Positions 35,720 through 44,996 of a DNA stretch of 64,000 bases are shown piece after piece. Every line of letters begins with the position of its first letter. The stretch's first letter is position 1. Both the position numbers and the translations under genes were made by a program. This DNA is from Roseivirga sp. BDSF3-8 (lineage in GTDB: Bacteria > Bacteroidota > Bacteroidia > Cytophagales > Cyclobacteriaceae): contig NZ_JBGNFV010000001.1 of assembly GCF_041449215.1 (NCBI RefSeq), positions 4,915,001 through 4,979,000 on the forward strand, in the 5' to 3' direction. The notes beneath the pieces were generated by a model that saw only the letters and a program-made list of their open reading frames with translations, had not been told where the DNA came from and did no database searches.

Positions 35720-37006
35720 ATGATCAATCTGATAGAAGAACTCCGCTGGAGAGGCATGCTGCATGACATAATGCCTGGTACCGAAGAGCAACTTGCAAAG
35801 GAAATGACCTCGGCTTATATAGGCTTTGACCCTACGGCTGCTTCCCTGCACATAGGTAACCTGGCCACTCTAATGCTTCTTGTACATCTACAGCGTGCAG
35901 GGCACAAGCCTTACGCCCTGGTAGGAGGTGCGACCGGTATGGTGGGTGACCCCAGCGGAAAGTCGCAGGAAAGAAACCTGCTGGATGAGGAAACGCTGCG
36001 TCACAATGAAAGATGTATCAGAGAGCAGCTTAAGAGCTTTCTTGAGTTTGAAGAGGGCGATAACCGGGCTGTACTGGTCAACAATTATGACTGGTTTAAA
36101 GGAATTGGCTTTCTTGAATTCTTACGGGACGCAGGTAAGCATATCACCGTCAATTACATGATGGCAAAAGACTCCGTAAAAAAGCGACTGGAGACTGGTC
36201 TTAGCTTCACGGAGTTCAGCTATCAATTACTACAGGGGTACGACTTTTACAATCTGTACAGTGAGTATGGTGTAAAACTACAAATGGGAGGTTCTGACCA
36301 GTGGGGAAACATTACTACAGGTACAGAATTTATCAGGCGTAAGGCCAGTGGTGAGGCTTTTGCACTTACTTGCCCACTCGTAACAAAAGCCGATGGCTCC
36401 AAGTTTGGTAAATCCGAAGGAGGAAACGTCTGGCTGGATCCGGAAATGACTTCCCCGTACCAGTTTTACCAGTTTTGGCTTAATTGTTCTGATGAGATAG
36501 CCAGTAAACTTATCCGGGTATTTACGTTACTGGATATGGATACGATAGAAAAACTGGAGGTCGAACATGCTGAGGCACCAAATAGGCGTCTACTTCAAAA
36601 TGCCATTGCTGAAGACGTTACCGTGAGAGTCCATGGCAAAGAAGAGTACGAAAAGGCCGTAGAAGCTTCCCAGATACTTTTTGGAAAAAGCAGTACTGAA
36701 CAGCTTGCAAAACTTGATGAGAAAACGCTGCTACAGGTTTTTGATGGCGTACCTATGTCCGAGATAAGCCGAACTGATTTTGATACTATCCCTGATGTAA
36801 CTGATCTGGTTTCGGTGGCTACTGACGGAGCTATCTTTTCTTCTAAAGGAGAAGCCAGGAAAATGGTAAAAGGAGGTGGTCTTAGCATCAATAAGGCCAA
36901 AATAGGAAATCCGGCACAGCCAGTGACTGATTTTTCCCTATTACAGGATAGGTACCTTCTCGTGCAGAAGGGGAAGAAGAATTATTTTCTGATTCGGGTG
37001 AATTAG
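35720..37006 (+). CDS. tyrS: Tyrosyl-tRNA synthetase
   Basis: 428 residues from ATG 35720. Class I synthetase with [19 protein letters not shown] (HIGH-type site) and [13 protein letters not shown] (the KMSKS-type loop reads KFGKS, normal for TyrRS). Other family parts: [20 protein letters not shown] and the C-terminal S4-like RNA-binding domain ([20 protein letters not shown]). It charges tRNA-Tyr. Single-copy housekeeping gene; the S4 tail is complete. Confidence 0.97.
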   Translation: MINLIEELRWRGMLHDIMPGTEEQLAKEMTSAYIGFDPTAASLHIGNLATLMLLVHLQRAGHKPYALVGGATGMVGDPSGKSQERNLLDEETLRHNERCIREQLKSFLEFEEGDNRAVLVNNYDWFKGIGFLEFLRDAGKHITVNYMMAKDSVKKRLETGLSFTEFSYQLLQGYDFYNLYSEYGVKLQMGGSDQWGNITTGTEFIRRKASGEAFALTCPLVTKADGSKFGKSEGGNVWLDPEMTSPYQFYQFWLNCSDEIASKLIRVFTLLDMDTIEKLEVEHAEAPNRRLLQNAIAEDVTVRVHGKEEYEKAVEASQILFGKSSTEQLAKLDEKTLLQVFDGVPMSEISRTDFDTIPDVTDLVSVATDGAIFSSKGEARKMVKGGGLSINKAKIGNPAQPVTDFSLLQDRYLLVQKGKKNYFLIRVN

Positions 37007-37053
37007 TAAAGTTGCTGCAGGATCAACTATCCTGCGGCAAGTATTTTCAATAT

Positions 37054-37965
37054 ATGCATCAGCCATTTTTTAAGAATATACTTTTTGTTATAAACCCCAT
37101 ATCGGGAGGAATAGATAAGGATGAGCTTGATCATCATCTGGAAGCTTTTTGTTCCTCATGTGGTATCAGTCATTCTTTTTTCCGTACTACCGGCGAGAAC
37201 GATAAGAGAAAAATAAAAGATAAGATAAAGGATAATAATCCTGATGCTGTGATTGCCATAGGAGGTGATGGTACGGTCAATCTGGTAGCATCTATTCTGG
37301 CTGGGACTGACATGTGCATGGGTATATTGCCCATGGGCTCCGGCAATGGACTAGCAAAGGACCTAAATATTCCTCAGAATGATCCCGAAGCTGCTATGGA
37401 AGTGCTTAGGAATCCTACCATCAAGAAAATTGATACCCTAAAGGTCAACGGCCACTTTTTTGTCCATTTGTGCGATCTGGGTTTCAATGCTCATGTAGTC
37501 AAAATGTTTTCCAGAAGTGAACACAGGGGGCTTCTCAGTTATATGAGATTTACCGTAATGGAGTTTTTTAGCTATCATAGCTTTAAATATAGACTCAGCG
37601 TTGATACACAGGAGGAGGATATTTCTGGTAAGGCTTTTATGATCACTTGTGCAAATAGTAATAAGTATGGCAGTAACATAGTCATAAATCCTGAAGGTCA
37701 CATGACAGATGGAGCGTTTGAAGTAGTAGTAATTAAAGACTTCAAATGGTACAAAGTCTTCAAAATGATAGCCTTGCTAGTCATAAGGCGGATACACACG
37801 TGGGAATTGACACAGACCGTGCGTTGTAAAAAAGCCCGAATAGTGCTGAGGAAAAAGAAAACGCTTCAGTATGATGGCGAGCTGGGTGAAAAGGTCAAAG
37901 AGATACAGGTTTCTGTCCTGCCGGGTAACTTAAAGGTGATTTGCCCTACTATAAGCTGCGCATGA
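37054..37965 (+). CDS. Diacylglycerol-kinase-family lipid kinase
   Basis: 303 residues from ATG 37054, the first in-frame ATG with sensible N-terminus (a TTG at 37012 would extend it by 14). The catalytic domain has FVINPISGG, AIAIGGDGTVNLVASIL and LPMGSGNGLAKDL, the motifs of the DAGK/YegS/BmrU group. It phosphorylates lipids such as diacylglycerol or ceramide-like molecules, probably at the membrane face; Bacteroidota contain sphingolipids, so these are plausible substrates. Its stop overlaps the next ATG by four bases. Confidence 0.9.
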   Translation: MHQPFFKNILFVINPISGGIDKDELDHHLEAFCSSCGISHSFFRTTGENDKRKIKDKIKDNNPDAVIAIGGDGTVNLVASILAGTDMCMGILPMGSGNGLAKDLNIPQNDPEAAMEVLRNPTIKKIDTLKVNGHFFVHLCDLGFNAHVVKMFSRSEHRGLLSYMRFTVMEFFSYHSFKYRLSVDTQEEDISGKAFMITCANSNKYGSNIVINPEGHMTDGAFEVVVIKDFKWYKVFKMIALLVIRRIHTWELTQTVRCKKARIVLRKKKTLQYDGELGEKVKEIQVSVLPGNLKVICPTISCA

Positions 37966-38540
37966 ACGTAAAAGCATTGAAAGGTAAAGAGGCAAAGGTT
38001 CGCATCGATGAAATTGCAGCCTTACGCATGGAAGTTTTTAGAGAGTTCCCATATTTATATGAGGGGACTGTAGAAAATGAGGAAGAGTACCTCAGCCGCT
38101 ACCTGGAGGCTACTGGCTTTATGGCTATAGTAGCTGAAGACAAGCATCAAATAGTAGGTGTGAGTACCTGCCTGCCATTAGAGCAGGAAATTGATGACAT
38201 TACTGCTCCCTTTGTCAGAAGAAATATATCCTTGGACTCAGTTTTATATTTTGGTGAATCTGTTCTGAAGAGGAGTTATAGAGGCCGTGGTCTAGGTGTT
38301 CGTTTTTTTGATGAAAGAGAAAGTTACGCCAGAGATATGGGAAGGGAGGCATGCTATTTTTGTGCCGTTGAGAGGTCGCCTGACCACAGTCTTAAGCCAG
38401 CAGGTTACAGAGACCTGCAGGATTTTTGGAAAAAGAGAGGATATGAAATTACTGATCTTTTCTGCACTCTCGAGTGGCAGGATATAGACCAAGACAGTGA
38501 AACTGAAAAGTCATTACGCTTTTGGAAGAAAGAACTATGA
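37962..38540 (+). CDS. GNAT-family acetyltransferase
   Basis: 192 residues from ATG 37962, overlapping the lipid-kinase stop by four bases (ATGA). GNAT core: FMAIVAEDKHQIVGVSTCLP and RSYRGRGLGVRFFDERESYA, with the acetyl-CoA loop RGRGLG. The family transfers acetyl from acetyl-CoA to an amine; substrate unknown. Translational coupling to the kinase suggests a shared context. Followed after 29 bases by the left end of the insertion sequence. Confidence 0.85.
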   Translation: MNVKALKGKEAKVRIDEIAALRMEVFREFPYLYEGTVENEEEYLSRYLEATGFMAIVAEDKHQIVGVSTCLPLEQEIDDITAPFVRRNISLDSVLYFGESVLKRSYRGRGLGVRFFDERESYARDMGREACYFCAVERSPDHSLKPAGYRDLQDFWKKRGYEITDLFCTLEWQDIDQDSETEKSLRFWKKEL

Positions 38541-38568
38541 TAATTCAGTTTAACCGACACAATAAATC

Positions 38569-38605
38569 AAAAGAGGCTGTCTCAAAAGGCAGCCTCTTTT
38601 TTTTT
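38569..38605 (+). terminator. Left IS end folds as a terminator
   Basis: AAAAGAGGCTG (38569-38579) pairs with CAGCCTCTTTT (38590-38600) over 11 bases, loop of 10, then TTTTT. It would stop + strand transcripts from the GNAT gene as they enter the IS. It overlaps the left inverted repeat. Confidence 0.85.
38570..38588 (+). repeat. Left terminal inverted repeat of the IS
   Basis: 19 bases, identical to the reverse complement of 40294-40312. The outer bases (38569 against 40313) no longer match, which fixes the boundary. Confidence 0.9.
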
Positions 38606-38616
38606 GGAGTTGGCCA

Positions 38617-38650
38617 TAAAAAAAGCGAGGGCATTACTACCCCCGCTTTC
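38617..38650 (-). terminator. Second hairpin inside the left IS end
   Basis: AAAGCGAGGG (38622-38631) with CCCCCGCTTT (38640-38649), one mismatch, loop of 8; preceded on the + strand by seven A, which is a T tract on the minus strand. Located between the left repeat and the transposase start; it would stop minus-strand transcription leaving the IS. Confidence 0.65.
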
Positions 38651-38671
38651 CAAGATGTGATATCTTGAGTT

Positions 38672-40201
38672 GTGTCAATAAGCGAAAAGATAGTTTTTAA
38701 AGACTACAACCCCAAGCAAATTATGCTTTTACCTCCGAGCCTGGAGGAGTTAATAGAGGCAGACCATCCAGTTCGGGTGGTCAACGAAGTGGTCGATCGT
38801 CTTGATATTGCCCCTCTATTGACTGGTTATAAGCCTGGCGGTACATCAGTATATCATCCAAGGATGCTGCTTAAAATATTGATTTACGGGTATATGAGTA
38901 ATATCTACTCTACCCGCAAGTTGGAGGCAGCTATTGGTCAAAACGTTCACTTCATGTGGTTGGCAGGTATGAACAAGCCTGACCATAACACTATTGCCCG
39001 TTTTCGATGCGATCGGTTGAAAGATAGCCTGAAGGTGATCTTTGCTCAGATTGTAATGTTCTTAGTTGATGAGGGCCTACTGGACTTAAAGACAGTTTAC
39101 ACCGACGGCACCAAGATAGAAGCCCAGGCTAATCGCTACACGTTTGTGTGGGGCAGGTCTATTAAGACCAATACCGAAAAGATAAGCCAACAGCTTGAAG
39201 AGTTGTGGGACTATACCCAGCGGGTGGCAGAAGACGAGTTATATCAGGAAAAGCCTGATTTTAGCAAAATCGATGCTCGAAAGGTTAGTGATACTATTGA
39301 TAGGATTGACCAGGCACTCACGGGCAAGAAGATAGCAAAAGGGAAGAGGCAGAAGCTTACCTATGCACGAAAAAACTGGCCTGGGAAGCTGGCTGAATAC
39401 CAGCAGAAGCAAGCTATACTGGGACAACGAAACAGCTATTCAAAGACTGACCACGATGCAACCTTTATGATGATGAAGGAAGACCATATGCGAAATGGAC
39501 AGCTCAAGCCGGGCTATAACCTTCAGATCAGCACCTCCAATCAATACTTGGTAAACTACACGATCCATCAAAATCCTACCGACACCCTAACGTTACAACC
39601 CCATCTTAAGAACTATCAGCAGTTATATAACACCCTGCCTGACACTATATGCGCTGATGCAGGATATGGTAGCGAAGAGAACTATGACTATCTGAAAGAT
39701 AAAGTAGAGAAGGCCTATGTAAAGTATAATTACTTCCATAAGGAGCAAACCAGAAAATGGAAGCAAGACATATCTAAATCTCAGAACCTGCATTACAACG
39801 AAGAGCAGGATAAGATCTATTGCCCGGCAGGCCAGCCAATGGATCATATAGGAAAGCGAAAAACAAAAACTAAGTCGGGTTATGAACAAACTTATGCACA
39901 ATATCAGGCCAGAAACTGCCTGGAGTGTCCATTAAGGAGCGGTTGTTTTAAAGCAAAAGGCAACCGGATAGTTGAGATCAATCATAACCTTAGAACTCAC
40001 AAGCAAAAAGTGCGGGATATGCTTATGAGTGACCAGGGAATAGCTCATCGCAAGCAGCGACCGGCAGATGTAGAAACTGTGTTCGCAGCCATCAAACACA
40101 ACCGGGGCTTCCGCAGATTTATGATGCGGGGAACAGAGAAAGTCGAAATAGAAGCCGGACTACTGGCTATTGCACATAACCTGCTCAAAAAGGCTTCATA
40201 G
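38672..40201 (+). CDS. IS1182-family transposase
   Basis: 509 residues from a GTG start. N-terminal DUF772-like part (SLEELIEADHPVRVVNEVVD; HNTIARFRCDRLKDSL), DDE catalytic core with the first Asp in YTDGTKIEAQANRY, the second in CADAGYGSEENYDYL and the Glu within RPADVETVFAAIKHNRGF. A central cysteine-bearing part (ARNCLECPLRSGCF) is a usual part of the family. Intact and of standard length. No stop or frameshift. Confidence 0.95.
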   Translation: MSISEKIVFKDYNPKQIMLLPPSLEELIEADHPVRVVNEVVDRLDIAPLLTGYKPGGTSVYHPRMLLKILIYGYMSNIYSTRKLEAAIGQNVHFMWLAGMNKPDHNTIARFRCDRLKDSLKVIFAQIVMFLVDEGLLDLKTVYTDGTKIEAQANRYTFVWGRSIKTNTEKISQQLEELWDYTQRVAEDELYQEKPDFSKIDARKVSDTIDRIDQALTGKKIAKGKRQKLTYARKNWPGKLAEYQQKQAILGQRNSYSKTDHDATFMMMKEDHMRNGQLKPGYNLQISTSNQYLVNYTIHQNPTDTLTLQPHLKNYQQLYNTLPDTICADAGYGSEENYDYLKDKVEKAYVKYNYFHKEQTRKWKQDISKSQNLHYNEEQDKIYCPAGQPMDHIGKRKTKTKSGYEQTYAQYQARNCLECPLRSGCFKAKGNRIVEINHNLRTHKQKVRDMLMSDQGIAHRKQRPADVETVFAAIKHNRGFRRFMMRGTEKVEIEAGLLAIAHNLLKKAS

Positions 40202-40277
40202 AGAGCCTGTTTTCTTCGCCAAAAGAAAACAGATCATCAATAGCATTTACAGCAGATGAGCCTGGAAAGAAAAAAGT

Positions 40278-40312
40278 AAAGGCTGCCTCAACACTTTTGA
40301 GACAGCCTCTTT
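40278..40312 (-). terminator. Right IS end folds as an inward terminator
   Basis: AGGCTG (40280-40285) and CTCAA (40287-40291) pair with TTGAG (40297-40301) and CAGCCT (40303-40308), one mismatch. On the minus strand it is followed by TTTACTTTTTT, so transcripts entering from the outer-membrane gene would stop there. Confidence 0.75.
40294..40312 (-). repeat. Right terminal inverted repeat of the IS
   Basis: 19 bases, exact reverse complement of 38570-38588. Confidence 0.9.
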
Positions 40313-40334
40313 CTTATTTTATTAAGATGACTGA

Positions 40335-40934
40335 TTATCTGCCAAAGTAATAAGCAGCATAAACCTGGAAGACACCATTACTTGGGTCACCATCATCATC
40401 AAATGGGTTATTTACATCATCAGAATCGTCTGCAATGTTATTCAGACCCAGTTGGTATCTTACACCGGCACCAAATCCGCCTATCAGGTCGACGCCTACA
40501 CCAGCAATTACACCATAATCGGTGCTTTTGAAGGTATCATCAATATCTACTTCTTCTCCGTTGATCTCATACTCTTCATTGATAAGAAAACCAATGTACG
40601 GACCCGCTTCAAAGTAGGCTATTTCAGCAAAACGAAATTTAGCTAAAACAGGAATGTTCAGGTAAAGTAAGTTAAGGCCACTGTCATCAACGTCCTCAAA
40701 GTCCACACCTTGTGAGCTTAGTAAAATTTCAGGCTGAAGCGTATAGGAGTCAGTGAAATTGAGTCCGAAAGCCAGACCTGCATGCCATCCTATCGAACCT
40801 TCGAGGCCATCAAAGTCCCCGGTTAGAGTAGAATAGTTCAGACCACCCTTGATGCCAATTTCAGGACCCTGCGCGAACGATGTCGTTGTAAAAATGGCGC
40901 AGATAAGTAATGTAAAAATGCTAATTTTCTTCAT
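40335..40934 (-). CDS. Outer-membrane beta-barrel protein (PorT-like)
   Basis: 199 residues from ATG 40934 (MKKISIFTLLICAIFTTTSFAQ, signal peptide ending at AQ). The mature part is a small eight-stranded barrel of the OMP_b-brl_2/PorT type: PEIGIKGGLNYSTLTGDF, GWHAGLAFGLNFTDSYTLQP, GAGVRYQLGLNNI, and a terminal aromatic strand VYAAYYFGR. No known substrate. Its stop lies 22 bases from the right IS end, and the IS has not broken it. Confidence 0.88.
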   Translation of the reverse strand: MKKISIFTLLICAIFTTTSFAQGPEIGIKGGLNYSTLTGDFDGLEGSIGWHAGLAFGLNFTDSYTLQPEILLSSQGVDFEDVDDSGLNLLYLNIPVLAKFRFAEIAYFEAGPYIGFLINEEYEINGEEVDIDDTFKSTDYGVIAGVGVDLIGGFGAGVRYQLGLNNIADDSDDVNNPFDDDGDPSNGVFQVYAAYYFGR

Positions 40935-41035
40935 AATCAATAGATTTCGTACACACAAATTATGCGATAATTCCCCCTCTTAACGCTCACTGATTATAAT
41001 GGTTTGAATATAGGTACTGAATAATTACCAAAAAT

Positions 41036-41599
41036 TCATTTTACACCCTGATCAGGGTATTTTGCAGGGATTTTTCTGTAGAAATCCTTGATCTTCTCCA
41101 TATCAATTTCAATATCACCGGTCGGTTGAATGGCAGGACCAATGCCGGCCACTTTTTCCTTGTAATTAAGGTAGCCAAGGACAATGGGAAGTTTGGCTCC
41201 AAGGGCTACATAATAAAAGCCGGTTTTCCATTTTTCTGCATACTTGCGTGTGCCTTCGGGCGTTACCAGTACCACCAGTTCCTCGCGGCTATCAAACAGT
41301 TCTATCATGGCTGCAACGCTGCTCCCCCGTTTATCAGCACTCTTAAACTTTTGACGGTCTATGGCTATTGCGCCCAGCTTTTTAAGAAACCAGCCCATAG
41401 GGCCTTTAATCCACTCCTTTTTGATGGTAAACCTGACAGGAATGCCCATCAGGTAAAAAGCGGCCCGGGCATATACAAGGTCCCAATTGCTGGTGTGCGG
41501 TGCGGCAACCATCACGGCTTTTTTCACATCCGCAGGAAATTTCCCTCCGAGGCGCCAGCCGGATACGAAAAACAAAAATTTAGCTAAAGCTCTCACCAT
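41036..41599 (-). CDS. 1-acyl-glycerol-3-phosphate acyltransferase family protein
   Basis: 187 residues. PlsC-like catalytic motif APHTSNWDLVYARAAFYL (HX4D: His and Asp in HTSNWD), then PVRFTIKKEW, KKLGAIAIDR, and TPEGTRKYAEKWKTGFYYVA (the EGTR block). Short, with no clear membrane helix beyond the N-terminal patch. It probably adds acyl chains to a lipid. Last gene of a four-gene operon; 5 bases separate it from hutU. The best match in family is to the 'lysophospholipid acyltransferase' group rather than to LpxL. Confidence 0.85.
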   Translation of the reverse strand: MVRALAKFLFFVSGWRLGGKFPADVKKAVMVAAPHTSNWDLVYARAAFYLMGIPVRFTIKKEWIKGPMGWFLKKLGAIAIDRQKFKSADKRGSSVAAMIELFDSREELVVLVTPEGTRKYAEKWKTGFYYVALGAKLPIVLGYLNYKEKVAGIGPAIQPTGDIEIDMEKIKDFYRKIPAKYPDQGVK

Positions 41600-41604
41600 A
41601 GGAT

Positions 41605-43281
41605 CTACTTATTAAGTCGCTCAGCAAGGTCCAGTCTGTGTGTCCGTGCTGTGTCCTTAGCAATATCATATCCTGCGTCGGCATGCCTTATCACCCCCAT
41701 TGCCGGATCATTATGCAATACTCTTGCAAGTCTTCGTTCGGCTTCCGGGGTACCATCGGCAAGTATAACGACGCCGGCATGAATTGAATATCCCATGCCT
41801 ACACCTCCTCCATGGTGGACAGAAACCCAACTGGCACCGCCTGCAGTATTTATCAGTGCATTTAAGACAGGCCAATCAGCCACTGCATCTGACCCATCTT
41901 TCATAGCTTCCGTCTCGCGGTTAGGAGAAGCCACGGAGCCCGTGTCCAGATGATCTCTGCCAATGACGATCGGGGCCTTTACTTTTCCTTCTGCCACCAG
42001 CTTATTAAAGGCCAGGCCGGCCTTTTCGCGATCCCCCTGACCCAGCCAGCAAATCCGTGATGGCAAGCCCTGAAAGGCAATTTTTTCTCTGGCCATTTTC
42101 AGCCACCTTTTCAGGCTTTCATTCTCAGGAAATAACTCAAGAAGCACCTTGTCACAGGTATAAATATCTTTAGGGTCCCCACTTAAAGCCACAAAACGGA
42201 AAGGACCTTTACCCTGACAAAAAAGTGGCCGGATGTAGGCAGGTACGAATCCCGGAAAATCAAAGGCATTTTCTACTCCCCTTCTGTCTTTCGCCTGGCC
42301 ACGCAGGTTATTACCGTAATCAAAGGTAATGGCGCCCCGTTTCTGTAGTTCGAGCATTTGACGCACATGACGGGCCATAGTGTCCAGTGACAGACTTCCA
42401 TACTCCTCCGGGTTAGCCTCCCGCAGGGTGTTAGCTTCAGCTACAGATAGGTTCTCAGGAAAATAGCCATTAAGTTCATCATGTGCAGATGTCTGATCGG
42501 TAAGCGTATCGGGTGTAATGTTGCGATCTATGTATCGCTGAAGCAGGTCCACTACATTGCATGCTACTCCAATGGATATAGGCTCGCCACTTGCTGCAGC
42601 TTCCTGCGCCCGGTCTATCGCTTTATCAATATCAAGAAATTTTTCATCCAGGTAGCGGGTCTCCAGCCGTTTGTCTATCCGCCATTCTTCCATTTCGGCA
42701 GCAAGGCAAACTCCTCCGCACATGGTTATAGCCAGTGGCTGTGCACCACCCATGCCTCCTAGTCCTGCCGTTACGTTTACTTTACCTTTCAAAGTACCGT
42801 CAAAATGCTGGCGGGCAAGTTCTGCAAAGGTCTCATAGGTGCCCTGTACAATACCCTGAGAACCGATATAAATCCATGATCCGGCCGTCATTTGTCCGTA
42901 CATCATCAGTCCTTTCTTCTCCAACTCGCGAAAGTGTTCCCAATTAGCCCAATTAGGAACAAGCATAGAATTAGAAATCAGCACCCGGGGAGCATCCGCA
43001 TGGGAGCGTAAAATTCCTACCGGTTTACCTGACTGAACAAGCAAAGTCTCATCTTCCCGAAGGTCCTTTAATGCTTTAACGATCAGGTCAAAAGAATCCC
43101 AGTTGCGGGCGGCCTTACCTATTCCTCCATACACCACAAGATCTTCGGGGCGTTCGGCTACTTCAGGGTCTAAATTATTGTACAGCATACGAAGGGCTGC
43201 TTCCTGTACCCATCCTTTCGTGTTGAGCGTGCTGCCGGTGGGTGTGGGACCTTTTTTGCTATAGTCGGTAATATTTTTCAT
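41605..43281 (-). CDS. hutU: Urocanate hydratase
   Basis: 558 residues, normal for HutU. Key blocks: [11 protein letters not shown]-type region, [18 protein letters not shown] (NAD site), [11 protein letters not shown]-like region ([20 protein letters not shown]) and [20 protein letters not shown]. It adds water to urocanate in histidine breakdown. None of hutH, hutI or hutG is in the window. Instead it sits between a patatin-like gene (11 bases) and an acyltransferase (5 bases), an unexpected setting. Sequence shows no sign of decay. Confidence 0.96.
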   Translation of the reverse strand: MKNITDYSKKGPTPTGSTLNTKGWVQEAALRMLYNNLDPEVAERPEDLVVYGGIGKAARNWDSFDLIVKALKDLREDETLLVQSGKPVGILRSHADAPRVLISNSMLVPNWANWEHFRELEKKGLMMYGQMTAGSWIYIGSQGIVQGTYETFAELARQHFDGTLKGKVNVTAGLGGMGGAQPLAITMCGGVCLAAEMEEWRIDKRLETRYLDEKFLDIDKAIDRAQEAAASGEPISIGVACNVVDLLQRYIDRNITPDTLTDQTSAHDELNGYFPENLSVAEANTLREANPEEYGSLSLDTMARHVRQMLELQKRGAITFDYGNNLRGQAKDRRGVENAFDFPGFVPAYIRPLFCQGKGPFRFVALSGDPKDIYTCDKVLLELFPENESLKRWLKMAREKIAFQGLPSRICWLGQGDREKAGLAFNKLVAEGKVKAPIVIGRDHLDTGSVASPNRETEAMKDGSDAVADWPVLNALINTAGGASWVSVHHGGGVGMGYSIHAGVVILADGTPEAERRLARVLHNDPAMGVIRHADAGYDIAKDTARTHRLDLAERLNK

Positions 43282-43292
43282 GTAGTACGTAA

Positions 43293-44060
43293 TTAGCTTG
43301 CCAATTCGTCCAATTGCTTTATTTCGTCAAGACGGCTGAGTGCATAGTTATAGCCGATATCAAATAACTCCCCGGCTTTTTTAAAGTCGAAAACCTTATA
43401 ATGCTTACAATCTGGCGGTTCCAGGAAGAGGTCACAGGTTTTTTTGCGCTGGTACGCGTTGTAATTGATGGCCATCAGTAAACTTTTTTCCAGAATATCC
43501 CTCATGTTCTTAGGGTTGAAACCATCATTTACCGGATTACAATGAAGGCCGATAATACGATCACAATAACCTTCCAGTGGCTCCACAGGCAGATTATTCA
43601 TAATACCGCCATCTATGTAGCGGGTGCCGTCTATCGTATAGGGTGAGAATATTACAGGCAGGCAGCAACTAGCCAAAACAGGAGGTATCAATTGTCCTTT
43701 GCTGAAATAGACAGTTTTTCCTTTTTCTACATCCGTGGCTGCAACAATAAGAGGTATTTTTAAACCTGAGAAGTCATTATCTGGAAAATACTGGAGGAAA
43801 ACAGGCTCAATGGTGCCAATTTTCAGAAGCCCGGAGATACTCATCGCCGGTCGTATGAGCTTGGTGAAGCTGGTTTTGGTGACAATATCGAGAATAGCCT
43901 TAGGTTTGTAGCCCTTAGCATACAGTGCGCCTAATAAAGCACCGGCACTACTACCAGTGATACGGTCAGGTTGCAGGTTATGCTCTTCCAGCACCTGGAG
44001 TATGCCCAGGTGTGCAATGGCGCGCGCTCCACCTCCGGAAAGTGCTATGCCTAATGCCAT
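43293..44060 (-). CDS. Patatin-like phospholipase
   Basis: 255 residues. Oxyanion loop [11 protein letters not shown] (9-19), nucleophile elbow GSSAGALLG (Ser38) and the catalytic Asp in [10 protein letters not shown] (about 150). Single-domain protein of the bacterial RssA/patatin kind, with Ser/Asp dyad intact; it hydrolyses lipids or acyl esters in the cytoplasm or at the inner membrane. Its ATG directly follows the stop of the MBL gene with no gap. Together with the acyltransferase it suggests acyl exchange or lipid remodelling. Confidence 0.92.
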   Translation of the reverse strand: MALGIALSGGGARAIAHLGILQVLEEHNLQPDRITGSSAGALLGALYAKGYKPKAILDIVTKTSFTKLIRPAMSISGLLKIGTIEPVFLQYFPDNDFSGLKIPLIVAATDVEKGKTVYFSKGQLIPPVLASCCLPVIFSPYTIDGTRYIDGGIMNNLPVEPLEGYCDRIIGLHCNPVNDGFNPKNMRDILEKSLLMAINYNAYQRKKTCDLFLEPPDCKHYKVFDFKKAGELFDIGYNYALSRLDEIKQLDELAS

Positions 44061-44906
44061 TTATAGTATATCTGATAGTGGAAATACCTGGTCGACCCTC
44101 ACACCTTTATCGGTATGTTTAACTGTACAACACTCGTTAACAGGGTCATGCTCGAAAAAGAGGATGTAATTATTATCTGCAGCCTCTTTCAAAAATGCCT
44201 CCTTCTCCTTCATTGTAACCAAAGGTCTCACATCGTATGCCATGACATACGGCAAGGGTATATGCCCTACGGAAGGTAGCAGGTCTGCAGCAAACACAAT
44301 GGTGTGATCCTTATATTTGATCTTGGGAAGCATCTGCTTTTCTGTATGGCCATCCACGTATATAATGTCCATTTTAAAAGGAAGCTCTTTTTCTTTTTGT
44401 ACGAATTCGAGCTGCCCGCTTTCCTGCATTGGCAGAATATTTTCCTTCAGAAAACTGGCCTTTTCCCGTGGGTTAGGATCATTTGCCCAATCCCAGTGCT
44501 GCTTATTGGTCCAGTATCTCGCATTCTCAAAAACTGGTCTGAGGGATTGGCTGGTTTTATCGCTGTATTCCACCCCTCCTCCGCAATGATCAAAGTGCAG
44601 GTGAGTCAAGAAGTTATCTGTGACATCACCCAGACCAAATCCTGCTTCTTTCAGGCTTCCTTTCAAGGATTTATCACCATGGAGGTAGTAGTAACCGAAA
44701 AATTTATCACTTTGCTTGTTACCCATTCCATTATCAATGAGAATGAGTCTGTTACCATCTTCTATGGCAAGGCACCGCATGGCCCATGAGCACATGTTGT
44801 TTTCATCGGACGGATTAGTCCTGCTCCAGATGGATTTGGGAACGACTCCGAACATGGCGCCGCCATCAAGCTTGAAGTTTCCTGCGTGTATAATATGGAG
44901 GTTCAT
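44061..44906 (-). CDS. MBL-fold metallo-hydrolase
   Basis: 281 residues. Metal motif THLHFDHCGG (His102, His104, Asp106, His107) and downstream His in YVDGHTEKQM and a C-terminal EHDP. Family of cytoplasmic beta-lactamase-fold hydrolases, some acting on acyl-homoserine lactones or lipids. First gene of the operon MBL-patatin-hutU-acyltransferase; the start ATG at 44906 follows the accA terminator, so an independent promoter is likely. Confidence 0.88.
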   Translation of the reverse strand: MNLHIIHAGNFKLDGGAMFGVVPKSIWSRTNPSDENNMCSWAMRCLAIEDGNRLILIDNGMGNKQSDKFFGYYYLHGDKSLKGSLKEAGFGLGDVTDNFLTHLHFDHCGGGVEYSDKTSQSLRPVFENARYWTNKQHWDWANDPNPREKASFLKENILPMQESGQLEFVQKEKELPFKMDIIYVDGHTEKQMLPKIKYKDHTIVFAADLLPSVGHIPLPYVMAYDVRPLVTMKEKEAFLKEAADNNYILFFEHDPVNECCTVKHTDKGVRVDQVFPLSDIL

Positions 44907-44933
44907 GGGCTATGTTGTTTCAGGGGGTAAGAT

Positions 44934-44974
44934 AAAAAAATACCGCCGAACTACTGAAATCAATAATTCGGCGG
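44934..44974 (-). terminator. Terminator of accA
   Basis: CCGCCGAA (44943-44950) pairs with TTCGGCGG (44967-44974), loop of 16, with a run of seven A before it, i.e. a T tract on the minus strand. Strong intrinsic terminator. Confidence 0.88.
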
Positions 44975-44996
44975 CAAGTCTTTTTTGGAGGAATTT

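Larger units (their letters stand above)
38570..40312. mobile_element. IS1182-family insertion sequence
   Basis: 1743 bases, bounded by 19-base perfect terminal inverted repeats: AAAGAGGCTGTCTCAAAAG at 38570-38588 and its complement at 40294-40312. It contains a single transposase gene on the + strand. No target-site duplication is visible at the two ends (left flank ends ATCA, right flank begins CTTA), which is not unusual in this family. It sits between two convergent genes (GNAT and an outer-membrane protein), 29 and 22 bases from them, and disrupts neither. The transposase appears intact, so the element may be active. Confidence 0.9.

Noticed and set aside
38560-40330. Target-site duplication of the IS
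   Set aside because: No matching bases on the two sides of the terminal repeats.
41126-41587. 153-residue + strand ORF opposite the acyltransferase gene
   Set aside because: The minus-strand protein has the HTSNWD and EGTR motifs; the plus frame is composition-driven.
44304-44789. 161-residue + strand ORF opposite the MBL hydrolase gene
   Set aside because: The minus-strand protein has a full metal site and coupled neighbours; this frame has no recognisable motif and is a shadow.
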